64,000 nt of DNA, taken from positions 1-64,000 of the forward strand of contig NZ_JAHCMU010000023.1 of NCBI RefSeq assembly GCF_018449435.1, written 5' to 3'. Of this stretch, positions 8,082 through 17,463 are shown one piece after another. The notes under the pieces are model-generated. The model searched no databases. It saw nothing but the letters and a program-made list of their open reading frames with translations, and was not told the DNA's origin. This DNA comes from Flagellimonas sp. 389. GTDB taxonomy: Bacteria; Bacteroidota; Bacteroidia; Flavobacteriales; Flavobacteriaceae. How positions within the stretch are numbered: position 1 is the stretch's first letter; the number at the start of each line of letters is the position of its first letter. Both the position numbers and the translations under genes were made by a program.

Positions 8082-8330
8082 ATGGCAATAAGATTAGGAA
8101 ATAGTTGTATTAATTGTGAAAACTTGGTTGAAGGCAATACCTGTAAAGTACATGGTGTTAAAGTAGGCAATAGTTATACTTGTGATAGTTTCGAAATGAA
8201 GCAGGCACTTAAGAACGATACCAATTGTGTATCATGTATACGATTTGAGGCGAGTGATTGTGCGAATCCGCAAAAAGCTGCTCCCGGAATGTCCTGTAAC
8301 CACTGGGCACCACAGCAAGCTTCAGCTTAA
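8082..8330 (+). CDS. small Cys-rich protein with duplicated four-Cys motif
   Basis: 82 residues, no signal peptide. Eight Cys fall in two matching halves: C9-x2-C12-x8-C21-x12-C34 and C49-x2-C52-x7-C60-x11-C72. The second half ends in CNHW, the first in CDSF. The spacing suggests two small zinc- or iron-sulfur-binding units that arose by duplication. No known family is recognised. It stands alone with its own terminator and lies ahead of a TonB receptor whose plug has a CQNC motif. A metal or redox role is possible but not shown. Confidence 0.75.
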   Translation: MAIRLGNSCINCENLVEGNTCKVHGVKVGNSYTCDSFEMKQALKNDTNCVSCIRFEASDCANPQKAAPGMSCNHWAPQQASA

Positions 8331-8352
8331 ATTAGAACTAAAAAATACATAT

Positions 8353-8387
8353 AAAAAAGGTCAGCTTAAATAGTTGGCCTTTTTTTA
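8353..8387 (+). terminator. Rho-independent terminator of the Cys-rich gene
   Basis: AAAAAAGGTCAGC pairs with GTTGGCCTTTTTT (13 bp including G-U pairs), with a 7-nt loop and a T tail. Confidence 0.85.
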
Positions 8388-8748
8388 TTGATCCGATTAT
8401 AACAATTTTACAATTGCACAAAATTGTATAGAGTAGGTGTAACTTTGCTGTGTAACTATTTTACTACTCTTCCCTTTATCCTTTTAGAACCAATTCGGGT
8501 TCAATTTTCAATATCCATTCAATTATTGTTTCTTATATCAAGAACTAACTCATATTAAACTTTCATATATCTGTAAACCGAATCTGAGAAAGCTGACCTA
8601 GTTTTGACCATCAAGAAACAAAGGTTGATGCTATGGATTTTCTTCATCATACTTATTTAAACAGATTAAATATAAATTAATTTCCCGTGTAAAAATATTT
8701 TATTAGTTTTGTCTAAAAATAATTTATGATTAGGTTAAAATTAAATAG
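8388..8748 (+). promoter_or_regulatory. upstream region of the TonB receptor with a -7 box
   Basis: No gene is seen in these 361 bases. TAGTTTTG at 8704-8711 fits the Bacteroidetes -7 consensus TANNTTTG, 37 bases before the receptor start. A matching TTTG -33 box is not clear, so the promoter call is weak. No riboswitch was recognised. Confidence 0.35.
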
Positions 8749-11112
8749 ATGCGCCTAAAAAAATACTTTTTGTTGAGCTTGATTATTTCAAGTTTAAGTA
8801 TTTCTGCCCAAACCGATCAAGCTACAATTACAGGTAAGGTTACTTCTGGTGATGAAGCTATACCTTTTGCAACTGTTTTTGTGAAAAATGGAACGGAAGG
8901 AACTACCACAGATATGAAAGGCTATTACGAATTGAATGTAAATCCAGGTGAACTTACGTTGCAAATCAGCTCTCAGGGATATAGAAAAACAACAAAAATA
9001 ATTACGGTAGAAGCAAATGAAGCCGTTACATTAAATTTTGAAGTTATTGAGGATGCCTTGGGATTGGATGAAATTGTTATTAGCGCCACAAGAAACCGTG
9101 TTGAGCGTCGAAGTGCACCTGTGGTGGTTTCTACTTTAAGATCCAAATTACTGACTGCAACCCAGTCTATCACACTGGCAGATGGCCTTAATTATGCTCC
9201 TGGTGTACGGGTAGAGACAAACTGCCAAAATTGTGGATTCACCCAAGTGCGCTTAAATGGGTTAGATGGTGGCTATACCCAGATTTTATTAAATAGTAGG
9301 CCTGTGTTTAGTTCGTTGATAGGTGTTTATGGGCTGGAGCAAATACCTACCAATATCATTGAACGGGTTGAGGTCGTTCGTAGTGGCGGTTCGGCACTCT
9401 ATGGCTCAAATGCAATTGCCGGGACCGTTAATGTGATTACAAAAGACCCTGTTTTTAATACTTGGGAAATCGGTACAAACCTAGCCTTGGTGGATGGTGA
9501 AGCGGCAGACCGTATTCTTACTTTCAATACCTCGGTTGTAGCCGATGATTTGAATAGTGGCTTTACCCTTTTTGGAACATACCGTAACCGAGAAAGCTAC
9601 GATGCGAACGATGATGGATTTTCGGAACTTGTAGAAATACGAAACAATACAGTCGGCACTAAGGCTTTTTTAAGACCTACGGACCGTAGTAGAATTTCGG
9701 TGAATTTAAATGCTATTCGGGAATATCGTAGGGGAGGGGACCGTTTGGATTTGGCACCCCAGTTTACGGATATCACAGAAGAGTTGGACCACGATACGTT
9801 TATTGGAGGAGCAGATTATGAACTGTCAAGCAAAGACAATACCGATAAATTTCAAGCTTACACTTCAGCATCTTATACAAACCGAGATAGTTATTACGGT
9901 GGTCTTGGAGGAGAAAGAACACGTCAAGACAGTATTTTGGCCAATAATGCCTTTGGGACTACAAAAGATTTGGCATGGGTGAATGGGCTACAATACACAA
10001 AAGCCTTTAAAAATAATGATGTGTTAACTGTAGGAACCGAATTTAACCATACAGAAACCGAGGATATTATTGATGGCTACGATAGGTTGATTGACCAAAA
10101 CGTTAACGCAATAGGAGGATACGCGCAGTATGAATGGAAGCCCACAGAAAAATTCAGCGCATTGATTGGTGCCCGTTTGGATAATGTAACCGTAGATGGG
10201 AATTACTCCATTGGAGGCATAGATAGAGGTGTTGATATTGGCCAAACAGCAATTTCTCCAAGGTTTACCCTATCTTATCAGTTCACCGAAGAGTTAAAGT
10301 TTAGGGGAGGGTATGCTAGAGGGTTTCGAGCACCACAAGCGTTCAATGAAGATTTGCATATATCAAGTGTAGGCGGTGAACCCCAATTTGTAATTCTTAC
10401 AGATGACCTGAATACGGAATATTCCAATGCATTTACAGGTTCTTTCAACTATTCTAAATCAATAGGACTATTACAAATGGATTTTTTGGTCGAAGGATTT
10501 TACACCACCTTAGAAGATCCGTTCACTTTAGTAAGCACCGGCGCAGTTTTGGATAATGGTTCTATCTTAGAAGAAGTTCGTAATGGTTCGGGTGCCACAG
10601 TATATGGTTCCAATTTTGAATTTGGAATTTCTCCCGACCCCAAATGGCAATTTCAGTTAGGTGGCACGCTCCAAAAAGCGGAATTTGATGAACCCCAAAT
10701 ATTGTTTGAGACCGATGGCACTCCGGGAGAGTCGGATATCATTGTAGACGAGTTTGTAAGAAACCCCAATTTTTACGGATACTTGAATACTGCTTGGGTA
10801 CCGAGTAAAGCCTTTAACGTAGATGTCACAGGAACCTATACCGGTGGAATGACGGTACCCTTGGTTATAAGTGACACAGGGTTTTTACAATTGAACGAGG
10901 TAGATGCGTTTTTTGACTTGAACATTAAATTGGAATCACATGTTGATTTTAACGATAACTTCATGGTTACTTTTTCAGGTGGGGTAAAGAACATATTCAA
11001 CAGTTTTCAAGATGACTTTGATACAGGGCCCAATAGAGATTCCGACTATATTTATGGACCTAACGCTCCAAGAACCTTTTTTATAGGTGTCAAGTTTGGA
11101 AAATTACATTAG
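8749..11112 (+). CDS. TonB-dependent outer-membrane receptor
   Basis: 787 residues. A signal peptide ending in SISAQ is followed by a carboxypeptidase-regulatory-like beta-sandwich (about 25-105), the plug (about 120-230; LDEIVISATRNRVERR, then SGGSALYGSNAIAGTVNVIT) and a 22-strand barrel ending with an aromatic-rich C-terminus. The plug contains NCQNCGFTQVRLNGLDGGYT (Cys159, Cys162), a variant seen in a subgroup of siderophore/metal-type receptors. It lacks a SusD partner, so small-ligand uptake (iron or copper chelate, or cofactor) is likelier than glycan uptake. The substrate cannot be read from sequence. The next gene is a secreted thioredoxin-like protein. Confidence 0.9.
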   Translation: MRLKKYFLLSLIISSLSISAQTDQATITGKVTSGDEAIPFATVFVKNGTEGTTTDMKGYYELNVNPGELTLQISSQGYRKTTKIITVEANEAVTLNFEVIEDALGLDEIVISATRNRVERRSAPVVVSTLRSKLLTATQSITLADGLNYAPGVRVETNCQNCGFTQVRLNGLDGGYTQILLNSRPVFSSLIGVYGLEQIPTNIIERVEVVRSGGSALYGSNAIAGTVNVITKDPVFNTWEIGTNLALVDGEAADRILTFNTSVVADDLNSGFTLFGTYRNRESYDANDDGFSELVEIRNNTVGTKAFLRPTDRSRISVNLNAIREYRRGGDRLDLAPQFTDITEELDHDTFIGGADYELSSKDNTDKFQAYTSASYTNRDSYYGGLGGERTRQDSILANNAFGTTKDLAWVNGLQYTKAFKNNDVLTVGTEFNHTETEDIIDGYDRLIDQNVNAIGGYAQYEWKPTEKFSALIGARLDNVTVDGNYSIGGIDRGVDIGQTAISPRFTLSYQFTEELKFRGGYARGFRAPQAFNEDLHISSVGGEPQFVILTDDLNTEYSNAFTGSFNYSKSIGLLQMDFLVEGFYTTLEDPFTLVSTGAVLDNGSILEEVRNGSGATVYGSNFEFGISPDPKWQFQLGGTLQKAEFDEPQILFETDGTPGESDIIVDEFVRNPNFYGYLNTAWVPSKAFNVDVTGTYTGGMTVPLVISDTGFLQLNEVDAFFDLNIKLESHVDFNDNFMVTFSGGVKNIFNSFQDDFDTGPNRDSDYIYGPNAPRTFFIGVKFGKLH

Positions 11113-11145
11113 CAAACATTTAATTTTATATGAATTGCGTTTAAT

Positions 11146-11219
11146 AAAAAAGGGTCGCTTATTTGTATCTTTAAAAGAATTGGTAATTCAAAAGCAATGA
11201 TAGGTGATGACCCTTTTTT
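11146..11219 (+). terminator. long-loop inverted repeat after the TonB receptor
   Basis: AAAAAAGGGTC (11146-11156) and GACCCTTTTTT (11209-11219) are perfect 11-bp complements with a T run at the 3' side, separated by 52 nt. It has the ends of an intrinsic terminator but an unusually long loop. It lies between the receptor stop and the thioredoxin-like gene, so it may terminate the receptor mRNA or act as an attenuator for the next gene. Confidence 0.5.
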
Positions 11220-11233
11220 CGATAATAACTACT

Positions 11234-11710
11234 ATGTATTTTAAGAGGCTTTTATTTTTTGGTTTTTGTATACTCTCAATGTATACAGGACTTTCGCAAC
11301 AGGATACAATCAAATGGTTAAGTTTTGAACAATTGGAGTCTGCTCTGGCCGAAAAACCTAAAAAAGTCTTCATCGATTTTTATGCCGATTGGTGTGCCTA
11401 CTGTAAAAAAATGGATAAAGTTGCATTTAAGAACCCAGAGGTCATTACAAGATTGAATACAGCATATTATGCTGTCAAAATGAATGCGGAATATAAAGAT
11501 AGCATACAATTTGGGGGAGCTATATTCTTTAATAAAGAGTTGGGCAAGAAGCGAAATCCTACCCATGAAATCCCATTAATGCTAGCATCCAGAGAAGGAA
11601 TGCCATTTTCATTACCTGCGGTGATTCTTTTAGATGAGCATTTTAAGGTCAAGGCACGATATTTTGAGTATCTATCACCAAAAAAAATGATAGAAGTTTT
11701 ATCGGACTAA
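11234..11710 (+). CDS. secreted thioredoxin-like protein
   Basis: 158 residues from ATG 11234; an upstream GTG at 11204 would put the start inside the terminator-like repeat and spoil the signal peptide. A signal peptide (to about residue 21, TGLSQ) precedes a thioredoxin fold with FIDFYADWCAYCKKM; the redox pair is Cys54 and Cys57. A cis-Pro is present in FSLPAVILLD. Proteins of this DUF255/thioredoxin_7-like type reduce or isomerise disulfides in the periplasm. Position behind the CQNC-containing TonB receptor hints at a functional link, but the spacing and inverted repeat argue against simple cotranscription. Confidence 0.85.
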   Translation: MYFKRLLFFGFCILSMYTGLSQQDTIKWLSFEQLESALAEKPKKVFIDFYADWCAYCKKMDKVAFKNPEVITRLNTAYYAVKMNAEYKDSIQFGGAIFFNKELGKKRNPTHEIPLMLASREGMPFSLPAVILLDEHFKVKARYFEYLSPKKMIEVLSD

Positions 11711-11804
11711 TTCGTTTTCAAAGCCTTTCTTAATTCGTTTTTCTCTTTATTGATTATCAATTATAATAACTATTGCATCTAAATTTCAACAATATCCGTT
11801 TAAA

Positions 11805-11831
11805 ATTTAAACGTTTAAATCTATATATTTG
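11805..11831 (+). promoter_or_regulatory. LacI-family operator and promoter of the regulator gene
   Basis: ATTTAAACGTTTAAAT (11805-11820) is a perfect 16-bp palindrome with a central CG, as expected for a LacI-family operator. It lies just before TATATTTG (11824-11831), a -7 box. The regulator start codon is only 4 bases further, so its mRNA may have almost no leader. The operator would block its own promoter, implying autorepression. Confidence 0.7.
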
Positions 11832-11835
11832 AAGC

Positions 11836-12843
11836 ATGCAAAAAAGGGTTTCCTTAAAAGACATCGCAAAGAAAGCTGGAGTTTCCATTGCCACGGTTTC
11901 CTATGTGCTCTCCAAACAAAAAAATAGTGGCGTTAGCGAAGAGGTTTCGGATAAAATCAGGAAAATAGCCAAGGAACTTAACTATAGACCCAACCAGATT
12001 GCCAAAAGCCTTCAGAGCGGTAAAAGCCATACTATTGGATTGATCGTGGCAGACATATCCAATCCTTTTTTTGCCCAAATTGCAAGAATTGTAGAGGACG
12101 AAGCAAAAAAAAACGGATACACCGTAATCTTCGGAAGCTCGGATGAAAAAGCTTCAAAATCGGGAGATTTGATTAAATTTTTATTGAACCGACAAGTGGA
12201 CGGTTTTATCATTGCACCCTCTGAAGCTTCGGAAAATCAACTACAACAACTAAAGGAACAAAAAGTACCTTTTGTTTTGATTGACCGCTATTTCCCAGAA
12301 ATAGAAACCAATTTTGTTGCAATAGATAATCAGAAAGCAGCTTTTGAAGCCGTTAGTAGATTAAAAGCCAATGGGAAAGAAAGAATAGGGATGATTGCCT
12401 ATGATACGAAATTGCACCATATGAAAGAGCGGGTAAAGGGGTATCGAGATGCTCTTACTAGTGAAAAATATCAAGACCAATTGCTTCAGGAAGTTGAGTT
12501 TTCAAAGATTAAGGAAGACGTACCAAAAGCTATTGACAAACTATTGAGTGGAGAATATCCTGTTGATGCCATTTTTTTTGCAACTAATACGCTGGGGGTA
12601 ACAGGCCTAAAATATTTTAACGAGCAGAATATTAATGTTCCCGACGATATTGCAGTAATAGTTTTTGATGAAAGTGAAGCTTTCGACTTTTTTTATTGCC
12701 CGCTAACCTTTGTACAACAACCATTATCAGACTTGGCAAAAAAAGCAGTAAATGTATTAGCGGAGCAGATAAATAAACCTACTGATAAAGTATCCAAGAT
12801 ATACTTGAACACCAAGCTTGTCATAAAAAAATCCTGTAGTTAG
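11836..12843 (+). CDS. LacI-family transcriptional regulator of the sugar/sulfatase locus
   Basis: 335 residues, a normal length. The N-terminal helix-turn-helix VSLKDIAKKAGVSIATVSYV with hinge region NYRPNQIAKSLQSGK is followed by a periplasmic-binding-protein-like effector domain (about 60-330; GLIVADISNPFFAQI, DGFIIAPSE). LacI proteins bind palindromes with a central CG and leave DNA on binding a sugar or sugar phosphate. Four such palindromes occur at the promoters of this gene, of the sugar operon and of the SusC operon, so those are its probable targets. The effector is likely the monosaccharide handled by the isomerase and kinase downstream. Confidence 0.93.
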   Translation: MQKRVSLKDIAKKAGVSIATVSYVLSKQKNSGVSEEVSDKIRKIAKELNYRPNQIAKSLQSGKSHTIGLIVADISNPFFAQIARIVEDEAKKNGYTVIFGSSDEKASKSGDLIKFLLNRQVDGFIIAPSEASENQLQQLKEQKVPFVLIDRYFPEIETNFVAIDNQKAAFEAVSRLKANGKERIGMIAYDTKLHHMKERVKGYRDALTSEKYQDQLLQEVEFSKIKEDVPKAIDKLLSGEYPVDAIFFATNTLGVTGLKYFNEQNINVPDDIAVIVFDESEAFDFFYCPLTFVQQPLSDLAKKAVNVLAEQINKPTDKVSKIYLNTKLVIKKSCS

Positions 12844-12887
12844 TCATGCTAATTTCCCTTTAAAATTATATTACCTGATATATTTTA

Positions 12888-12919
12888 TTTGTCACTTAAA
12901 CGTTTAAGTAATATATTTG
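12888..12919 (+). promoter_or_regulatory. promoter with LacI operator for the sugar operon
   Basis: TTTG (12888-12891), a 20-nt spacer and TATATTTG (12912-12919) fit the Bacteroidetes sigma consensus. The spacer holds the perfect palindrome ACTTAAACGTTTAAGT (12894-12909), so bound repressor would cover the promoter. It drives the operon beginning at 13053. Confidence 0.75.
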
Positions 12920-13052
12920 ATGGCAATGTTGACAGTTTTAAACACAAAAAGCTTCAAATAGTATTCAGAATTCCTGTTGGTTTTTTTCTTGGAGATAGTT
13001 ATCAACTCAAATTATATGGCGTTCCAAAGAATAACTTTGAAGTAAGTAAGAT

Positions 13053-14285
13053 ATGATACCTATGAGAAAAACGCTTACCATTCTTGTACTCTTCTCCATT
13101 ACAGTCGCTTTTTCCTGCAAGGATAATAATGAAAATAAAAAACAACAAATGTCAAATACCACTGACCAAAAAGGGAATTTTGCTTATGACGAAGCTTTTT
13201 TGAAAACATGGGACAAGAACCTCGTCATATTGGAATCAGGGAGTTGTAAAATTGCAGTTTCGGGCAAATATCAAGCAAAGGTTTTTACGTCTACTGCCAC
13301 AGGACAAGAAGGGAGAAGTCTTGGTTGGATCAACTACGAAGCTTTTGGAAAAACAAATGCACATATGAATGCCTACGGAGGCGAGAACCGATTTTGGTTA
13401 GGCCCTGAAGGCAATGTATTTTCCCTCTTTTTTAAACCCGGGGACGAAATGGATTTTAACAACTGGAAGACACCAGCTCCAATAGATAGCGAACCTTGGA
13501 GAATTGTTGAAAAGTCGGATACCTTCGTTGCCATGGAATCCAACATGGAACTTAAGAACTACTCGGACCATGACTTTACCATCAAAGCAGAACGAAAAGT
13601 TACCTTACTTTCTAACGATCAAATCAAAGAGTTGCTCCAAATTCAAGCTTTGGAATTAAAGATGGTGGGCTACCGTACCGAAAACGTGATTATCAATAGT
13701 GGTAGTGAAGCATGGACAAAAAGGACTGGAGCCCCTTGCATTTGGATTTTGGATATGTTTCCACCATCAGACAAGACCAACATAGTTATACCTTACAGAA
13801 CTGATGCTACAGGTGAAGTGGCGACTACGGATTACTTTGGTGAAATCCCTGATGATCGAATCACCTACGATAATGGGATGTTATTCTTCAAAGCGGATGG
13901 AAAGTCACGGGGTAAACTAGGGATTCCACCACAGAGAGCTACTAATTTGGCGGGTAGTTATGATGCTATTAATAAAGTATTGACTATTACACTTTTCGAT
14001 GTTGATGCCGGTGCAACATACCTTAACCAAGAATGGAAACTTGATGGAGACCCGTTTAAAGGCGATGTCGTAAATGCATACAACGACGGGCCTTTGGAAG
14101 ACGGTTCCCAAATGGGGCCCTTCTATGAAATCGAGAGTGTTTCCCCTGCTGCTTTTTTACAACCGCAGGAATCCTTAGAGCACAATCATACTGTTTTCCA
14201 TTTTATTGGTGAGACCGAACAATTAAATCAAGTGTCCAAAGCAGTATTTGGTATCACATTGAAAGAAATTACGAACGCATTATAA
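13053..14285 (+). CDS. conserved lipoprotein, DUF6786-like
   Basis: 410 residues; ATG 13062 is an alternative start. The lipobox VAFSC marks a lipoprotein. The mature part is a large beta-rich domain with [15 protein letters not shown] and [16 protein letters not shown] segments, consistent with a mutarotase-like or carbohydrate-binding beta-sandwich. I place it tentatively in the DUF6786 group found in Bacteroidetes sugar operons. It is the first gene after the LacI-controlled promoter and is 10 bases from fucI, so it may bind or epimerise the released sugar or an oligosaccharide in the periplasm. No catalytic residues can be named. Confidence 0.7.
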   Translation: MIPMRKTLTILVLFSITVAFSCKDNNENKKQQMSNTTDQKGNFAYDEAFLKTWDKNLVILESGSCKIAVSGKYQAKVFTSTATGQEGRSLGWINYEAFGKTNAHMNAYGGENRFWLGPEGNVFSLFFKPGDEMDFNNWKTPAPIDSEPWRIVEKSDTFVAMESNMELKNYSDHDFTIKAERKVTLLSNDQIKELLQIQALELKMVGYRTENVIINSGSEAWTKRTGAPCIWILDMFPPSDKTNIVIPYRTDATGEVATTDYFGEIPDDRITYDNGMLFFKADGKSRGKLGIPPQRATNLAGSYDAINKVLTITLFDVDAGATYLNQEWKLDGDPFKGDVVNAYNDGPLEDGSQMGPFYEIESVSPAAFLQPQESLEHNHTVFHFIGETEQLNQVSKAVFGITLKEITNAL

Positions 14286-14295
14286 ACCTAAAAAA

Positions 14296-16068
14296 ATGTC
14301 TAAAAATAACTACCCCAAAATAGGTATTCGTCCCATTATTGATGGAAGATTAGGTGGAGTACGGGAATCGTTGGAAGCCACTACCATGAACTTGGCAAAA
14401 AGTGTAGCTAAATTATTTAGTGAAACACTTAAATATCCTGATGGGAGTCCTGTGGAATGTGTGTTGCCAAACTTTTGTATTGGCGGCGTTAAAGAAGCAG
14501 TTGAATGCGGCGAACTTTTCAAATTACAAAATGTTGGGGTATCACTTTCGGTTACACCCTGTTGGTGTTATGGCACCGAAACCATGGATATGAATCCCTT
14601 GGTACCCAAGGCTATTTGGGGATTCAACGGTACCGAGCGCCCTGGAGCTGTATATTTGGCGGCTACTCTGGCTGCCCATAACCAAAAGGGATTGCCCGCT
14701 TTTGGAATTTATGGTGAAGATGTTCAAGACTTGGATGATACTACAATAACACCAGATGTAAAAGCGAAATTACTGCAATTTGCCAAAGCAGGTCTAGCCG
14801 TAGCAATAATGAGAAATAGGAGCTACTTGGCCATAGGAAGTGTATCCATGGGCATTGCAGGATCAATGATAGACCCTGATTTTTTTCAGGATTTCTTGGG
14901 AATGCGGAATGAATATGTGGACTCCACCGAAGTGCTCAGACGTATTCAAAATGAAATCTACGATAAGGAGGAGTACCAAAAAGCATTGGAATGGACAAAA
15001 GCAAATTGTAAGGAAGGTGCCGATTTCAACGAAGATGAAAAGCAACGTAATGCTGAGCAGAAAAAACAAGATTGGGAGTTTGTAGTAAAAATGACCCTGA
15101 TTATACGTGATTTAATGGTAGGTAATCCCAAACTAGAAGCAACGGGTCATGGTGAAGAAGCTTTAGGGCATGATGCATTGGTCTCTGGCTTTCAAGGACA
15201 ACGACAGTGGACGGATTTTCTCCCAAATGGTGACTTTTCAGAGGCGATTCTAAATTCATCCTTTGATTGGAACGGTCTTCGCGCACCTTACATGGTTGCA
15301 ACAGAGAACGATGCACTCAACGGGGTTTCGATGCTGTTCAATTATCTGTTGACGAATACCGCACAAATTTTTGCTGATGTACGCACATATTGGAGCCCTG
15401 ACGCGGTGGAGCGTGTTACAGGTTGGAAACCTGAGGGTATTGCTTCCAATGGTTTTATCCATTTGATAAATTCAGGTTCTGCTGCTTTGGACGGTACTGG
15501 TCAGCAATCAAATGAAGGAAAACCTGTGATGAAGCCTTTTTGGGAAATCGACCAGAACGAAGTGGATGCCTGTTTGGAGGCAACCACATGGTATCCTGCC
15601 AACTTAGGCTATTTTAAGGGTGGCGGATTCTCCTCAAACTTCCTTACCAAAGGAGGAATGCCCGTAACCATGTGCCGACTTAATTTGATTAAGGGGTTGG
15701 GACCGACTCTCCAAATTGCAGAAGGATATACCATTGATTTACCTAAAAAAGTACACGATACCTTGGATAAACGAACCGACCTTACCTGGCCGACAACTTG
15801 GTTCGTTCCAAAAACAACGGGTAGTGGATCATTTGTGGATGTCTATTCCGTAATGAACAACTGGGGATCTAATCATGGGGCTATCAGCTATGGTCATATT
15901 GGTCACGAATTGATTACCCTATCGTCTATGCTAAGAATTCCAGTATGTATGCACAATGTTGAAGATGAACGTATTTTTAGACCTTCAGCATGGGGTGCGC
16001 ATGGAATGGACAAAGAAGCTGGTGATTATAGGGCTTGTGAAAATTATGGCCCATTGTACGGGAAATGA
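14296..16068 (+). CDS. fucI: L-fucose/D-arabinose isomerase
   Basis: 590 residues, the FucI length (591 in E. coli). It converts L-fucose to L-fuculose and, in known family members, D-arabinose to D-ribulose, with Mn2+ in the cytoplasm. Conserved segments include [29 protein letters not shown] with Glu337 and [10 protein letters not shown] with Asp361, which fall at the same numbers as the E. coli metal ligands. [14 protein letters not shown] provides the His ligand (His527). The gene lies in the LacI-controlled operon ahead of a FucP-type permease and an AraB-type kinase. No fuculose-1-phosphate aldolase gene is present nearby, so the physiological substrate may be D-arabinose. Confidence 0.96.
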   Translation: MSKNNYPKIGIRPIIDGRLGGVRESLEATTMNLAKSVAKLFSETLKYPDGSPVECVLPNFCIGGVKEAVECGELFKLQNVGVSLSVTPCWCYGTETMDMNPLVPKAIWGFNGTERPGAVYLAATLAAHNQKGLPAFGIYGEDVQDLDDTTITPDVKAKLLQFAKAGLAVAIMRNRSYLAIGSVSMGIAGSMIDPDFFQDFLGMRNEYVDSTEVLRRIQNEIYDKEEYQKALEWTKANCKEGADFNEDEKQRNAEQKKQDWEFVVKMTLIIRDLMVGNPKLEATGHGEEALGHDALVSGFQGQRQWTDFLPNGDFSEAILNSSFDWNGLRAPYMVATENDALNGVSMLFNYLLTNTAQIFADVRTYWSPDAVERVTGWKPEGIASNGFIHLINSGSAALDGTGQQSNEGKPVMKPFWEIDQNEVDACLEATTWYPANLGYFKGGGFSSNFLTKGGMPVTMCRLNLIKGLGPTLQIAEGYTIDLPKKVHDTLDKRTDLTWPTTWFVPKTTGSGSFVDVYSVMNNWGSNHGAISYGHIGHELITLSSMLRIPVCMHNVEDERIFRPSAWGAHGMDKEAGDYRACENYGPLYGK

Positions 16069-16074
16069 TATTTG

Positions 16075-16124
16075 AACAATGAACAATGAACAATGAACAA
16101 TGCTCTTGCTGAGCGCAGTCGAAG
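16075..16124. repeat. 4-copy 7-nt tandem array plus dispersed GAGCGCAGTCGAAG element
   Basis: AACAATG is repeated four times (16075-16102) straight after the fucI stop. It is followed by GCTGAGCGCAGTCGAAG (16108-16124), the reverse complement of a sequence also seen at 44171-44187. A further AACAATG lies at 16141-16147 and contains the likely fucP start codon. The array is the small relative of the 21-copy array at 57485. Confidence 0.8.
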
Positions 16125-16144
16125 CAAACAACCAACAACGAACA

Positions 16145-17443
16145 ATGACCAATAAACAAGAAAATACTTCCAAGGGCATTCCAGTTATTATGAAAGATAA
16201 CAAGTGGCCTTTCATTCTTATTACCAGTTTATTCTTTCTGTGGGGGTTGGCCAATAACATGACAGATACCCTTCTGGCGGCCTTTAAGAGAATCATGAGT
16301 ATGACCGATTTTCAGACCTCATGGATACAAATGGCATTTTATGGTTCCTACTTTTTATTGGCATTACCAGCTGCAATCCTGATAAAAAAGTATACGTATA
16401 AAATAGGTGTGCTGGTCGGATTGGGACTTTTTATAGCGGGTGCGCTGCTTTTTTACCCAGCAAGTATAACCATGGTATACGGACATTTCTTGGCGGCACT
16501 TTTTATTTTGGCGGGAGGTCTATCCATTTTGGAAACCGCGGCCAACCCATACATCATTTCTATGGGACCTGAAGAAACGGCAACCCGTAGGTTGAATCTT
16601 GCCCAATCATTTAATCCAATCGGATCGATAACAGGAATTTTGTTGAGCAAATTCTTTATCCTTTCAAACCTCAATCTTTTAGATGCTAACGAAAGATCTA
16701 TTATGGGAGCTAACGAGCTTAAGACTATACAATCCGAGGAACTTGGGTCGGTGATGGGCACTTATGTGGGGGTGGCCTTTTTTTTATTGTTGGTCTGGAT
16801 GATGGTTCGATTTACCAAAATGCCGACCGTAAAGGAAAAAACGAAGAACCTCGATATTGGAGGCTCAATAAAGCGCTTATTGGGCAACCGCAATTATTGT
16901 TGGGCGGTCATAGCTCAGTTTTTCTACATGGGAGCGCAAATAGGGTTGTGGTCCTACACCATAAGATATGTCATGCAAGAGTTGCAAAAAAACGAAGATA
17001 ATGCCTCTGTCTATTATTTGGCATCTATTGTCTTGTTTTCTTGCTCCAGATTCGTATTCACTGCTTTGATGAAGTTTATAGAACCAAGACGATTGTTATC
17101 CTTTGCTGCAATTTTAGGTGCAGTATGTACCCTTGTGGTAATCTATGGCAACGGTTTGATAGGAGTGATTTCGTTGGTACTGGCTTCAGCTTGTATGTCA
17201 CTCATGTTCCCTACAATCTATGGTCTCGGTATGCAAAAATTGGGTGACGATGCCAAAATCGGTGGTTCGGGCTTAATTATGGCGATTCTAGGTGGAGCGG
17301 TACTTACAGGTATTCAAGGTGTTGTGTCTGATAAAACAGGGAGCATCCATCTTTCATTTTACGTACCGCTGCTATGTTTTTTGGTCGTGGCCCTGTATGC
17401 GTGGGTTCAAAAAAGCCTACAGCAAAAGATAGTATCACCGTAA
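16145..17443 (+). CDS. fucP: FucP-type MFS sugar:proton symporter
   Basis: 432 residues from ATG 16145; the open frame begins at 16100 but that part is repeat-derived, and ATG 16190 is another option. Twelve hydrophobic helices are present. Family signatures are FFLWGLANNMTDTLLAAFK in helix 1 and LETAANPYIISMGPEETATR with RLNLAQSFNPIG, the FucP/GluP signature. It imports L-fucose, and E. coli FucP also carries D-arabinose and L-galactose, through the inner membrane with protons. It sits between fucI and the kinase. The start codon lies in or next to 7-nt repeat DNA, so expansion of the repeat could affect translation. Confidence 0.93.
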   Translation: MTNKQENTSKGIPVIMKDNKWPFILITSLFFLWGLANNMTDTLLAAFKRIMSMTDFQTSWIQMAFYGSYFLLALPAAILIKKYTYKIGVLVGLGLFIAGALLFYPASITMVYGHFLAALFILAGGLSILETAANPYIISMGPEETATRRLNLAQSFNPIGSITGILLSKFFILSNLNLLDANERSIMGANELKTIQSEELGSVMGTYVGVAFFLLLVWMMVRFTKMPTVKEKTKNLDIGGSIKRLLGNRNYCWAVIAQFFYMGAQIGLWSYTIRYVMQELQKNEDNASVYYLASIVLFSCSRFVFTALMKFIEPRRLLSFAAILGAVCTLVVIYGNGLIGVISLVLASACMSLMFPTIYGLGMQKLGDDAKIGGSGLIMAILGGAVLTGIQGVVSDKTGSIHLSFYVPLLCFLVVALYAWVQKSLQQKIVSP

Positions 17444-17463
17444 GAAATAGATGAAGCAATAAA

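Noticed and set aside
8560..8640. CTGAGAAAGCTGACCTAG resembling part of a TPP riboswitch
   Set aside because: The conserved helices and the full thi-box are missing and the gene downstream is a TonB receptor without thiamine context; match judged accidental.
14296..17443. Assigning the locus simply as L-fucose catabolism
   Set aside because: FucI and FucP alone also serve D-arabinose, and the kinase type, GH172 enzyme and absence of an aldolase do not fit a standard fucose pathway.
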